DNA of 64,000 nt, from the NCBI GenBank assembly GCA_030762175.1, contig CM060841.1, positions 8,859,501 to 8,923,500 on the forward strand. The letters are read 5' to 3'. Below are positions 45,871 through 55,477 of this stretch, in pieces. The translations under genes and the position numbers were made by a program. The stretch's first letter is position 1. Every line of letters begins with the position of its first letter. The stretch is from Metallyticus violacea. Its lineage: Eukaryota; Arthropoda; Insecta; Mantodea; Metallyticidae. The notes under the pieces were generated by a model that saw nothing but the letters and a program-made list of their open reading frames with translations, made no database searches and was not told where the DNA came from.

Positions 45871-46727
45871 TGCCCCTGGGTCAAAAAATTGCAAGATTAA
45901 ATAAACATGGCAGTCTGCCGGGTCGACTGAGCTATCTTCAATCTTTGAAATATATTTTTAGAAAAATCTAGAAAATTTTTTCTCTCATCTTCGCATCTCT
46001 ATTGGGTAATCTGATCCCCGCTGATTCTTTTTCTGCTATATTATTGGTCAGATGGCTTACGTAACTTCTTGCATGTTACCCACATTTCTCATGTATTACA
46101 TGGAACCGTTAGGATCTCCCCTTGAGGTTATCAGTCTGTCTTTTCATCCCCGTCGTCATATTCTTTATTACGTCTTCCTTGCCTAACTAACTAACAGCAA
46201 AGCTAGAAGTTAGTTAGAAATATCTTTTCTACGTACCGTGCTAAAGAATTCTCTCCAGAAAGGATTGGTTCTGCTTGTGTCATCTTTTATAAAATATCAT
46301 TACAATGGGCAACGGAACTTCCCAGGTAAGATTTTATGGCTGGAGGTAGCTTTCTGCACTCTAGTGAGAAAATAACATCACAAAGAATATTCTAACACTT
46401 GCACAGGAAATATAAATGAAACCACACTTATGATTAAAATAAGGAAGTTACATAAAATTAATTGATATAATCACTCTAATTAAATTTGGGGGTGGCAGCT
46501 TATAAATACTGTCTCAACATGAAAGAAACAGGACGCGATAAAACCTCTAAATTTAATTTTACAAGACTCATGTGACGAACTACATGTAGACTTAAATACA
46601 CCTGGTGACAGCAAAAACAACGAAAAGCTGCTAGTAGTGCAACTGGAGTAATATAACACGTTATTTATTGAGTTAGAACCACATATGTGTTGTAGTACTA
46701 GTATTGCTATAAAATGCTATATACATG
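45871..46727. other. Unassigned sequence
   Basis: No coding motif. A short inverted repeat (aactaactaac ... gttagttag, about 46185-46220) is present. Confidence 0.35.
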
Positions 46728-47440
46728 TTGCAAATATATTTTAGGGATGTACATGTACATGACCTTACATGTCTATGATACACAGCTACAAAGAGGAACA
46801 AACAAATAAAAAATTATTCAATATTTAAAAAATAGAAAGAAGGGTATTTACGGAGTGGAAACAACTTACAAATTATTTACAATTATTACAAGTTACTGTG
46901 TTCTAAACAGAGAATGAATTGCTTCGTGCACTTTGGCTAGGCAAACGCGCATATTCACCAAATAGTGTTATCCAAAAACAGGCCCCAGAATGCCACTAAA
47001 CCTCTAATTGCATTAAAAATTTCTGGAAACTGGGTGTTTCTCAGGTGTTCCAAATGAGTACATTCGGCCAGAATATTTGTCGTTCCTCATCCTCTTCAGA
47101 AAAAATAGGCAAATTGTTCTACCAGAAATATCCGTCATTTTTTGAGCCTTCCAACCTTCCAGTCTAAACCAGACCAGACCATTCCTAATCTTGCCTTTCT
47201 CCCTAGAACCACCATGTGTGCCTCTTTACTTCGGGTTAATTTTATTTCATTGTGATAGGCTCAAGGAGACTTTCGTGTTACATTCTGCCTCAATTTTCTG
47301 CTTGCTGATATCCTCTAGCCTTGTTTTAACCTTATTCCATGGATTTTTTATTATTTGCATTGTCTCGTTGCCATATTGAAAGCAGGTCAATTGCTCTGAG
47401 TTCTCTTTCCACCTGTGCAGCCCAAAACGTTGGTGTTATA
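46728..47440 (-). pseudogene. Non-LTR retrotransposon, ORF2 3' end and 3'-UTR (copy 2)
   Basis: Collinear with 18380-19190: shared blocks include ctttggctagg, tttttgagcctt, cagtctaaaccag, gctgatatcctctagcctt, tttattatttgcat and gttgccatattga. Minus-strand translation gives SWNKVKTRLEDISKQKIEAE and KARLGMVWSGLDWKVGRLKK, then a damaged cysteine motif region ending LAECTHLEHLRN. Broken by stops. The two copies let the family boundary be drawn from about 46728 to at least 47430. Confidence 0.75.
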
Positions 47441-48029
47441 TTTTGAATCTGGTGTCTATAGCGATTGCAAGTAAGGAGGGGGGAGATAGCTATATTGCTG
47501 AGCTCATTCCCTTTCCCATTTGATTAGCACTGTGTCTGAACTTCCATTGACAAGGGAAAACTTAATAAAACTTTATCCTCTGAAAAGCGTAGATATTATT
47601 AGTCGAAACACAAAACACGAAGCGCCAGGGCTAACGCATGAATTCGTAGAGTCTATTTTCAGTTACTAACACAACAGTGTCAGCTTGTTGACATTGGGAG
47701 CACATATGGTCCATCCAAAAGAACGCAAAGAATTGTGTTTATGTACATACTTACAGGTAACGTTATGGAAGAAGTATGACATTTAAAATTGATACATGAC
47801 GAAACAGAGCAGTTTTCAAATACAAAGGTACTGAATTGAAATTAATTGTAGATACATTGTCCTTGAATCAAGTGAAATATTAGTCACTGGTTACAGAAAG
47901 TATGAACTGGACACTGAAATATTAAGAAAAAGAAATGTTACTGGTGTATTCATTGATGGAATGGGCTTAAAACGGTATCACAATATGCAATTAATTTCTT
48001 TAAACAACAAAATACAAAGCCCTTGTCGT
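47441..48029. other. Unassigned sequence
   Basis: No supported feature. Possibly upstream remains of the same LINE. Confidence 0.35.
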
Positions 48030-48184
48030 TCCTGGTGGTGTAGTAATAACCACAATTTCCTCCTAAACCCAAGATCGCGGGTTCGATCCTAGTCAGGACC
48101 GACAGGTTTTTTTCGGGGGTAAGAATCCTAAATACGGCTTCCTTCGGAAGGGAAGTAAAGTCGTGAATCCCGTGTCGTACATTT
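48030..48184 (+). repeat. SINE-A copy 8, 3' half replaced by mariner
   Basis: Well-preserved head (tcctggtggtgtagtaataa), B-box gggttcgatcctagtc, and body to cccgtgtcgtacatttacg. At that point the sequence switches without a gap to the interior of a mariner element. Confidence 0.93.
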
Positions 48185-48696
48185 ACGCCACAATCTTTCG
48201 GGCCTGTGAAGGAATACTCTTCATTGACTTCAAGGAGAGGAACGCCACAGTAAATGGGCAGTACTATGCTGGCCTACTGTACAGACTACGTGCTTCCACT
48301 ACAGAGAAAAGGTGAGGAAAGCTGAGTGGTGGTGTGCGCCTTCTTCACCACAACGCGCCTGTGCACACAGCTCTTGTTACAAGGAAGCTGTAAAGAAATG
48401 TGGCTTCAAGAAAGCACCCAAAGCCCAGATCTAGCTCCCAGTGACTGTTTTGTCTTCTCAAAACTTGGGAAGGACCTTCGAGGAAGGAAATTTAACTGTG
48501 ACGAAGAAGTGATGGATGCTGTTTAGGCACATTTTGCAGACAAGGCTTTTGACTATTTTGGGGGGTGGGGGTTGAAAAGTTAATTCAAGGATGTGAGAAG
48601 TGTATTGCAAGAAAGCGTAACTACATTGAAAAGTAAAATATATTTTTTGTCTTTATCATACCTACAAAAGGTCGGAAACTTATGAATTTACCCTCG
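48185..48696 (+). mobile_element. mariner-type transposon, copy 3 (5' ~60% missing)
   Basis: Begins in the transposase core (EGILFIDFKERNATVNGQYY) and runs to an intact right end (gtcggaaacttatgaattta, ccctcg) followed by TA. The second catalytic Asp is His here (LLHHNAPVHTALV). Frameshifts follow, and the 3' G-run is shortened and interrupted. The left half of the element and the right half of the neighbouring SINE-A are both absent, consistent with one deletion spanning the two. Confidence 0.92.
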
Positions 48697-50100
48697 TACA
48701 AAGGTGAGTTTGTGCAAAACAAATTCTGGGTAACTAGGCTTCGGGTTCATTTGCATCCCCATTAAGTTAATTATTCATTCATCCTAACAGTTACCATGGG
48801 ACATGAAACCATAATACAACATGAAAATGTAGAAATAAACCGTCTAAATTGACTTTTAATATATAACAGTTAGTATTTGTACTGTTGCTGTACTTCTCAT
48901 GCAACACTAAATAGATATTATTATCTGTCCTTGATTTCTTGCATTAATGAATCCAATGCATCATTTTTCTGTAGTTTGCAGTGCAACGTTTTATTATTTT
49001 TAAACATTTAATTTGTTTTTGGTTCTGATTAATTCCCCTGTTTAATTGTTATGCAATTAAAAGTATTCCCAAGTAAATTTATTTTGCTGTTTTGTATATT
49101 TGTTTACTTGGCGAACTTGCACTATGTATTTCTTTTAAAATAACGCATGCTGTTCATACATATGCAGTTACTATATGTATAACAGTAGAGAATGGCCGTG
49201 ATGCTGGGGTTATGATGGTGATGGTTATAGTAGTGGGAAACAGATAAAGAAACACAAGTAAATTGTAGGTGCAAATCCTTCTAACCCTAGTTCGCGGCAC
49301 AGTGAGATAGCATTTTTAATTCTACTGGCTCGTCTCGGCCGTCGTTTCCCTAGTTAAGAATTGTGTTCGTGTTTAACAATTACTTCGCTCCTAAGATATA
49401 GGCTTGCGTCCAGCGTTCGGTTCACTGGCTTAGATATGTTCACATTTTGGCGAGCTTGCAATTAAAACAGGCGTAACGAGGACTGTGAAATATCCCCCAA
49501 TTAGTCCAAATGTGCGAATGAATGTAGTAACAGAAAAAGTTCGCTTAATTTTCAGATGGTTACAACAGCTACTGTTTTCCATTCCGGTCTTGTCAGCACA
49601 ATTAGTGCATTAAAATAAAGAACAATATTACTTTTTAAAAACGATTCTTCATATAAACAAGTGTCAATCTATGATATCTTATTTTCATAATCGTAAAAAC
49701 ACGTGGAACCAAATTAATCTTATAATATGGCCGAACAAAGAAGATGTCCACTTAAGTATACCGCTCGTTGGGAGAGCAAGACGAAATTTGGAAACTTATA
49801 TTTTGAAAACGGCCTAACCCAGTTGAAATATAAATATTATATGTATGTTGCCAACTTAATTATCATAATATTTCATGTATTGTGATTAATACAGTAGATA
49901 TCGCATACGGCATATTGTTAACATGTGATTTGTATGTCGACGAAAGTGAAAGTATCTGGTGTTTTTCGGTTAAGGTAGCTTGGAAAGCCAACTAGGTCAT
50001 AAAACTACGTTAAATAGGAAGAAACCCAAGGGTCGAGTGTGAAGCAAGGTTAATAAACTGAAGGATTTTTAAATCCGTTTGGGACTCTTGACTCCGACAG
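48697..50100. other. Unassigned AT-rich sequence
   Basis: No gene or element recognised. Confidence 0.4.
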
Positions 50101-50800
50101 TGTTGTACTGTTAGCCTTTAAACTAGCCAACGCTAACAAAATGTTTTAAACTTTCAAAAATAATAAATGACACATTTGGGAGGTGAACTTAAATTAGCCA
50201 ATGGAAAATGTATGTTTGAACTTTTAAAGATAGACACGATACTTGCGCGAGCCTTTGTGTTTCCCTTTGGAGTCGTTAAGCCAACAATTACCTGATTTGA
50301 ATTTAATATATAAGGAAGAGTATGCTCCAATGGGGCAAGCAGTAGCAATTATAAGATCTACACGCAGTTTGCAGAGGTACTTCTGACTCGGTTCGTACAC
50401 TTAGTTACACAATCAGTTACGCAGAAGCAGCTCTCACTTGACATACGTAGTCCTCAGTTTCATAGGCCGGGGTCCTCATTTGTAAGTTTCAGCTTAGATT
50501 GTATTGGACGTACCTAAATTTATCGCACGCAAAACACCAGAGAATGCATACATTTTGGAGTATATTAAGGTATCAATATATGTTTATTAAGTCGAATCGC
50601 GTTCTTATTTATACTCGAACTCCTTCCTCTCCCAGTCCTGTAGTACGAATCAACAAAATAGCAGAATTCGCCCTGAGAAATTGCTGTCATTGAAGCATGC
50701 AATAACATCGAAGCGATCATTAATCAATTTACCAAACCGCCTTAAAAATTGGCATCACAACGCGAGGCCGCTCGACGTCGACAACAAATCGTTTCAAGAT

Positions 50801-50818
50801 TGGTGCCCAACCTGGAGC
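50801..50818 (+). other. Primer-binding-site-like motif (tRNA-Lys type), possible LTR remnant to its left
   Basis: TGGTGCCCAACCTGGAGC matches the complement of a tRNA-Lys 3' end at 15 of 18 positions (TGGCGCCCAACGTGGGGC as reference). It lies 4 bp after a CA, as a primer-binding site follows an LTR. To the left, about 50300-50400 holds a TATA-like ttaatatataagg and plausible untranslated-leader sequence. No gag follows and no second LTR was found, so a solo or broken LTR is possible but unproven. Confidence 0.35.
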
Positions 50819-51028
50819 ACTTAGCCGGAGTCTATTAAACCTCTCCAGTTTGTGAACAAAATTGTAAAATAATTATAATTATTATTATAATTATTGTTGT
50901 TGTTGTTTTATTTCTTTACAGTTTACTTTCATGTCAACAATAAATGTTGTTTTTGCAACCAACGAAACTCTGGTTTGTAGATTTTTTAAATGTAAAAAAA
51001 GAATAATCTAATATTTTCTAACACTCAC

Positions 51029-51127
51029 CCATTCTGTAACTGCAGCGCTGAAAACAGATGATGGTTGTTCATCATAGAGATGACTTCGTCCATTAGTTCC
51101 CCCGGAGAAAATCCATTCAGCTTGTTC
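51029..51127 (-). CDS. Candidate internal exon of a host gene (99 nt, phase 0)
   Basis: Minus strand: a T-rich tract and tatgaacag form an acceptor ending at 51128. The exon encodes 33 residues with no stop (starts EQAEWIFSGGTNGRSHLYDE, ends FSAAVTEW) and is followed by gtgagt, a consensus donor, at 51028-51023. Length is a multiple of three with both junctions in phase 0, so it could be included or skipped without shifting the frame. The composition (Gly, Ser, Trp, Glu, balanced) is unlike the low-complexity frames elsewhere, and no transposon signature adjoins it. I do not recognise the protein. No partner exon was identified, which would fit large introns filled with repeats. An unspliced frame extends beyond both junctions (51008-51199), so splicing is inference. 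Confidence 0.5.
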
Positions 51128-51129
51128 CT

Positions 51130-51540
51130 GTTCATAAAAAAGAGACTGTAAATTGTTTGAACTTTTATTGCTGCATATGAAATGAAAAAGTGTTAACAAA
51201 CATGTTTAGCTTCAAGGTAAAAATAAATGTAGAATAGATGTCAAAAATGAAAAATATAAATTTTAATTTATGTGTTTCATTGGTATTTATTGCTGTGTTT
51301 ACCGACACATCATTACTTTCTATATTAATTTTATTAGCTTTTTATCTATTTTTACACTTGTTTTCATTAACTAATAGGTACTTTAAACCTTTGATGTTTA
51401 AAGGCACTTGTTACTAAAAGAAAGGTTAGGGTTAATGTAATAAAGTTATAAGTAGAACCATATTAAAATCTGAGGGAACAAAGAGGAATGTTCACAAAAA
51501 TGTACTTTATTTTAGAAACATGTTTATACTTGAAAGAATA
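51130..51540. other. AT-rich sequence, nothing recognised
   Basis: Would be intronic if the exon at 51029-51127 is real. Confidence 0.35.
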
Positions 51541-52300
51541 AAAAGGATTTAAAAATAATTTCTGTTATATTAATATTCTTTTTAACTTTTTTATTTTTGT
51601 GACAGAGATAAGGCCATTAGGTCTTCCCTTTAGCAATAAATATACTAATATTCAGTTACAATACAATAACAAATAGCGTAAACAGTAACAAGAACAATGC
51701 ACATGTAATAAATACAGTAATGGGAGTCTAAATAGATGTGTTATTAAAATATGTGCAATGAAAATGAATAATGAAAAATGTTAACGTAATAATAATGATG
51801 TAAACAATAACAAAGACAACTCACATACATATGTAAATATTGAAAATGGAAATAAATGTGCTAGTAAATAAATAATGAAAAACTTTAGCATTGGTATGTA
51901 GCTTAAAAAATGAATGATATTAATAGTAATAAATATAAAAATAATAACACAACAAATAAATATCTGTATTGAAACATAGGGAATTTAAAGTGATCTACAA
52001 TTTCTAATCACATTAAACAGTGTCTTATAAATGATCCTAAAGTTTGGCAGTCTCTGACATCATGTGGCAATGCATTCCAGAGGCAGGCAGGGGTAATTTA
52101 AAATATTTTCCTATAAAGGCTCAATGCATTTGTCTTAGAGTTGCTCAACTTTGAAACATTGCAGATAGCAATTAACTCCTTTTATATGTGTAAGGCATAT
52201 ATAATAGGAGAAAATTGAAATACAATTCGAGCACTTGTACGTTCTTTTGGAAAAACGTGCAACATTTGTAGCTGAAGATAAAGGGTGATCAATAGTAGAA
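51541..52300 (-). pseudogene. Non-LTR retrotransposon reverse-transcriptase tail and AT-rich 3'-UTR (third LINE type)
   Basis: At 52020-52090 the minus strand encodes TPACLWNALPHDVRDCQTLG and SFIRH. This matches the signature just before the C-terminus of reverse transcriptases in CR1/L2-like LINEs (a conserved LWN-LP-(D/E)(V/I)R core). Upstream (to about 52190) SKTNALSLYRKIF is readable. Downstream (51540-51960) lies an AT-rich tract with recurring aataatga and gtaataa words, as in a LINE 3'-UTR. Stops are present. Family inference is from one short motif plus context. Confidence 0.62.
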
Positions 52301-52480
52301 CGTCATTACACTGAATCACTTTAATCAGCGATCTCAAAATATGTTGAAGTAATAGCTACTTTTAAATGATATAAGGCTCCACAGACCACCCTACTTCTAC
52401 TCTAAATATAATATCAACACTATTTTATTATAATGAATAATGCTTTAAATAGAATTTTTACTGTCCCTATGTTATCTCTG

Positions 52481-52758
52481 GACCACCTCCTTGGTCTAGT
52501 GGTTAGCGTTGCTGACTGCTGCCTAGGAGGCCCGGGTTCCTACTTAGGAATTTTTTTAAGATAGGGAGGTCTGGAACGGAATCCTCCCAGCCTCGTGAGG
52601 ACAATTGCGATGGAGAAGTGGCGGTCTCCGATCTAGTAAGTTGCGATATAGCGATCAGAACTCTACGCTGTACACTCTGCACTCTACCAATGAAATCATG
52701 TGATGATCGTCGCGGTAAAACTCAAGCCCACATGGGGCTGTAAAAAGGCTTATATGGT
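52481..52758 (+). repeat. SINE-C copy 2, with perfect 13-bp target duplication
   Basis: A-box ccttggtctagtggttagcg. The B-box is shortened (cccgggttcctacttag). The body (ggaatttttttaag, ctcgtgaggacaatt, ctccgatctagtaag, gcgatatagcgatca) and 3' end (cccacatgggg) match copy 1. The flanks tatgttatctctg at 52468-52480 and 52759-52771 are identical, showing a relatively recent LINE-type insertion into otherwise unremarkable DNA. Confidence 0.95.
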
Positions 52759-52771
52759 TATGTTATCTCTG

Positions 52772-53438
52772 AAAAAGAAAACCGTTCGTGTTTGGATGTT
52801 ATGTCTAGAGATGCTTATGTGAATGCTACAAAGAATTTTAATACTCCATAAGCATATTATGCAAATGTTTTTTTTTTTTTAAAGAACACTTTTGCATCGT
52901 TTGTTTTTGATTACTACTTAGATATAGTGGGACCTGCGGTTCATTTTAATTTTATTTTTTCCTCAACTTTCTCAAAATAATGTTCAATTTTTAGTAAATA
53001 AATGTTTTAGAACCCAATACTTAAAGGCTTTCTAGAAATAACCTAAGTGTATAGAACCGGAAGAGAGTCAGTTCTCAGTAAACAGATTTGGTAGACCCCT
53101 CATCAATTTAGGATTACGTCTACACAACGACAATACTTGTGAGATCAAAGCAAGAGCCCATATCTTCATTCATTTCTTTGAAAAACATAACTGAAGGTGT
53201 ATTCTGAAAGAAGGTTGCGGTATCTTTCTTCCGTTCCTGAAAAACCTAACATAAGTTACAAAGGACTTTCAATGAGATGTTGATACTGAGCATTTGATAG
53301 AACTACACGAGTAAGTTAGGTTGGCAAATATTAACGCGGCTTATTTTAAAATTCTTTATCGCATTAATATACAAGTACAAATTATTTTTATACATAATAT
53401 TTATTGTTATCTTTACAGTATTTTCATAGCACTGGCAG
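52772..53438. other. AT-rich sequence, nothing recognised
   Basis: No supported feature. Confidence 0.4.
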
Positions 53439-53763
53439 TTATTTTAGTTCCTTTTTTATAAAAATTCTTTGCTGAGTACGCAGCCTATTACGTACCTTTT
53501 CGTAGTTGAAAAATGTTTCTGCACCTAATCCTTTTTTGAGGAGTCCAAACATATTGTAGTGATGTAGGCTATAAGAGGATGTCCAAAGCTGGTCAGCTAC
53601 TCTTTTGCATTCACGGCCAGTGCCAATTATGTAAACGGTGTCTTCCGGGCTGTAAGGCCGTGGCCCAATGGGATTCTTCTTCTTTATCTTCCCAGACGTT
53701 TCACCCATGACTGCAATGGACATCATCAGTGGTGTGCTCGACGTGATCTTCTTGGAGACGAGG
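53439..53763 (-). repeat. Inverted Penelope-like terminal-repeat segment with attached short ORF
   Basis: Minus strand 53763-53641 (cgtctccaagaagatc, acaccactgatgatgt, tctgggaagat, cttacagcccg) is the same sequence as the plus strand at 55478-55592. In Penelope-like elements such segments are the terminal repeats (pLTR), often with an inverted 5' piece. Continuing on the minus strand to 53439 the frame stays open (YSPEDTVYIIGTGRECKRVA, NMFGLLKKGLGAETFFNYEK, KVRNRLRTQQRIFIKKELK). This suggests the start of the element's ORF in reverse orientation. The 232-codon frame 53439-54137 is a hybrid that also runs antisense through the reverse-transcriptase remnant and is not one protein. Confidence 0.75.
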
Positions 53764-53819
53764 AACTGGAAGAGGGGTGCCCGTGAAAGGTAATCAAGGG
53801 GGCTAGGTCTAACCTGGAC

Positions 53820-54600
53820 CTCCTGGGTGTTGAATAACATCAACCCTTGGGCCCAGTTTACAACGAAGATGGAAATAGATGGTAACTGCCTTTCCTGGAT
53901 GTTTTGGTTAACATGGAAACTGATGATGGTACCCTCGGACACACAGTTTACCATAAGCCTACACACAGAGACCGATAAAGCCTCCAACCACCATCCGAAG
54001 CAAAAACGTGTTTTGAGAAAAACTCTCCTAGATGGAGTCTCCCGTACCTGTGAACCAAAGCTCCTAGGAGGAGAGAAGCAAGTACTACACGTTAATGGGT
54101 ATGGAGCCAAAGAGGTGAGAAGAGCTTTACGTCCCAAAACAACACAAAACAGATGGACACGTTATATAAGAAGAAGGGCTCCACTTATCTTCTGTTTCTG
54201 AAAAATGTCACAGACCGCATCACCAAGCTACCTGGACGACATAACGTAGAGACAATGCGGGTAAGAAATGTCTTCCGCTCCGACAAGACACAGAATACCA
54301 TGCTCGTGCGGTGCGTTTTACATTGGCACCACACAGCACAGCATTAATACACGACTTACATAACATAAGAGGAATTGCCGCCTAGATCATACAGACAAAT
54401 CAGCCGTCGCTGAGCATACCCTCCTAGCTGAGAGAGATCATAATAAAGGTTTTCAACATATACTAACATTCGAATAAACTTCAGTATATTATCATCCTCG
54501 ATAGTACAGGGAAGACATTGAAATTTACAAGCACAGAAACTGTTTTAACAGGAAAGGAGAAGTTCTGAAATTGCACTCAGCGTGGTATCCGGCCCTACAA
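53820..54600 (+). pseudogene. Penelope-like element: reverse-transcriptase tail and GIY-YIG-region remnant
   Basis: Plus-strand pieces in changing frames follow the order of a Penelope-like element. The end of the reverse transcriptase is DGTLGHTVYHKPTHRDR (about 53929-53975), then SNHHPKQKRVLRKTLLDGV and RTCEPKLLGG, NGYGAKEVRRALRPKTTQ, and FLKNVTDRITKLPGRHNVET (about 54195-54250). The GIY-YIG endonuclease region is represented by RLDHTDKSAVAEHTLLAERD (about 54385-54440). The C-terminal signature EDIEIYKHRNCFNRK then LHSAWYPAL follows (about 54510-54595). The GIY and YIG residues themselves are not visible. The catalytic reverse-transcriptase core is missing because the element breaks into the inverted segment at 53763. 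Multiple frameshifts and stops are present. Elements of this class copy themselves by target-primed reverse transcription using the GIY-YIG nuclease. Confidence 0.85.
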
Positions 54601-54674
54601 CCCAAGAGAGAGACAGAGAAACTGCGCAAACCAATCAGCAACCAACACCTCACTGGAAAGGCCCAGAAGCTGTA

Positions 54675-55113
54675 GGTTCGATCCAACTACCTTAACCAAG
54701 CGAACCAACCAGAGCTCATCAACAGCCTCCAGCAATCAAAGGTTTCCTCTTTTGCGGAGCAGTTCCAAGGGCAGGCTGGGCTGATGCGTAGGAGCCGTGA
54801 CGCCATAGTCAAACGACTTGAGGCCGAAGACACCTACCTCCGTCAGACCATCCCTGCAACTCTAACTGATCTCACCCAGCAGATACAGCAACGCCGCGAC
54901 ACTCTCCATGAACAGTTCAAGACTACCATCGAAACTGTCTCAGTGCGCCTTGACCGTTTGGAAGAGGCATTCGCTGACCTAAGGACCACCAGCCACAATA
55001 ACACTTTGAAAACATCAACAAACGCCTATCGAACAATAAGACAGTCAATTCATCAACCCACAGATTCCCACCTAAAGTCATTGCGTCAGATCCACCGAGG
55101 CGCGATCACGTAA
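54675..55113 (+). CDS. Coiled-coil ORF, about 146 codons, downstream of the Penelope-like remnant
   Basis: An open frame follows a TAG and ends at 55113; the first ATG is at 54784 (109 codons). The peptide is rich in Gln, Leu, Arg and Glu with heptad-like spacing: LINSLQQSKVSSFAEQFQGQ, RDAIVKRLEAEDTYLRQTIP, LTDLTQQIQQRRDTLHEQFK, VSVRLDRLEEAFADLRTT. A long coiled coil is likely. The frame is unusually clean and GC-richer than the surroundings, and it lies between the Penelope tail and a poly(A)-tailed 3' region. It may be the gag/ORF1-like protein of a separate retroelement inserted here, or an extra ORF of this Penelope lineage. No zinc knuckle or other domain is seen. Confidence 0.45.
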
Positions 55114-55466
55114 CCAACTACGAAGACTTCTGGAAACAATAGCCACCAGGCTTACAACAAACAAACAAAACTTTAAGCTCGGTGCGGAAAACTCAGCTCC
55201 AGTAACACTGTAAACAAACGTTCGTCAGAACGACTTATTAAAAACTAGTAATCCATCCCATCCCTAGAGCCCCCCTGGGGGCAGTCAGGGCCTAGGCCAT
55301 GACTGCCTTCAGGTAAACTCTTTGAGTCCGCTCCTGGCCGGCAGCAGTTAAATCCCCATTTACTAACGAGGGTGCATACTGCGGAATCTCGCTACCTCTT
55401 CCTCCCCTGCTCCTTTCCTAAAGCCACCCATAATAATTTAGTTGTAAAAAAAAAAAAAAAAAAAAA
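55114..55466 (+). other. Retroelement-like 3' region ending in poly(A)
   Basis: Non-coding, GC-rich at first (agagcccccctgggggcagt, an inverted repeat; ggcctaggcc palindrome near 55290). It closes with an A-run of about 21 at 55446-55466, right where the Penelope terminal repeat begins. This looks like the 3' end of a poly(A)-tailed insertion inside the Penelope element. Confidence 0.5.
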
Positions 55467-55477
55467 AGCAGTTACTA

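Noticed and set aside
53439..54137. Longest open frame of the window (232 codons, minus strand) as a single gene
   Set aside because: Its first part is antisense to the Penelope-like reverse-transcriptase remnant and its middle is the inverted terminal repeat; the continuity is accidental.
53827..54201. 124-codon plus-strand frame as an intact protein
   Set aside because: Only pieces of it are in the real Penelope frame; DGTLGHTVYHKPTHRDR lies in another frame, so it is part of a frameshifted pseudogene.
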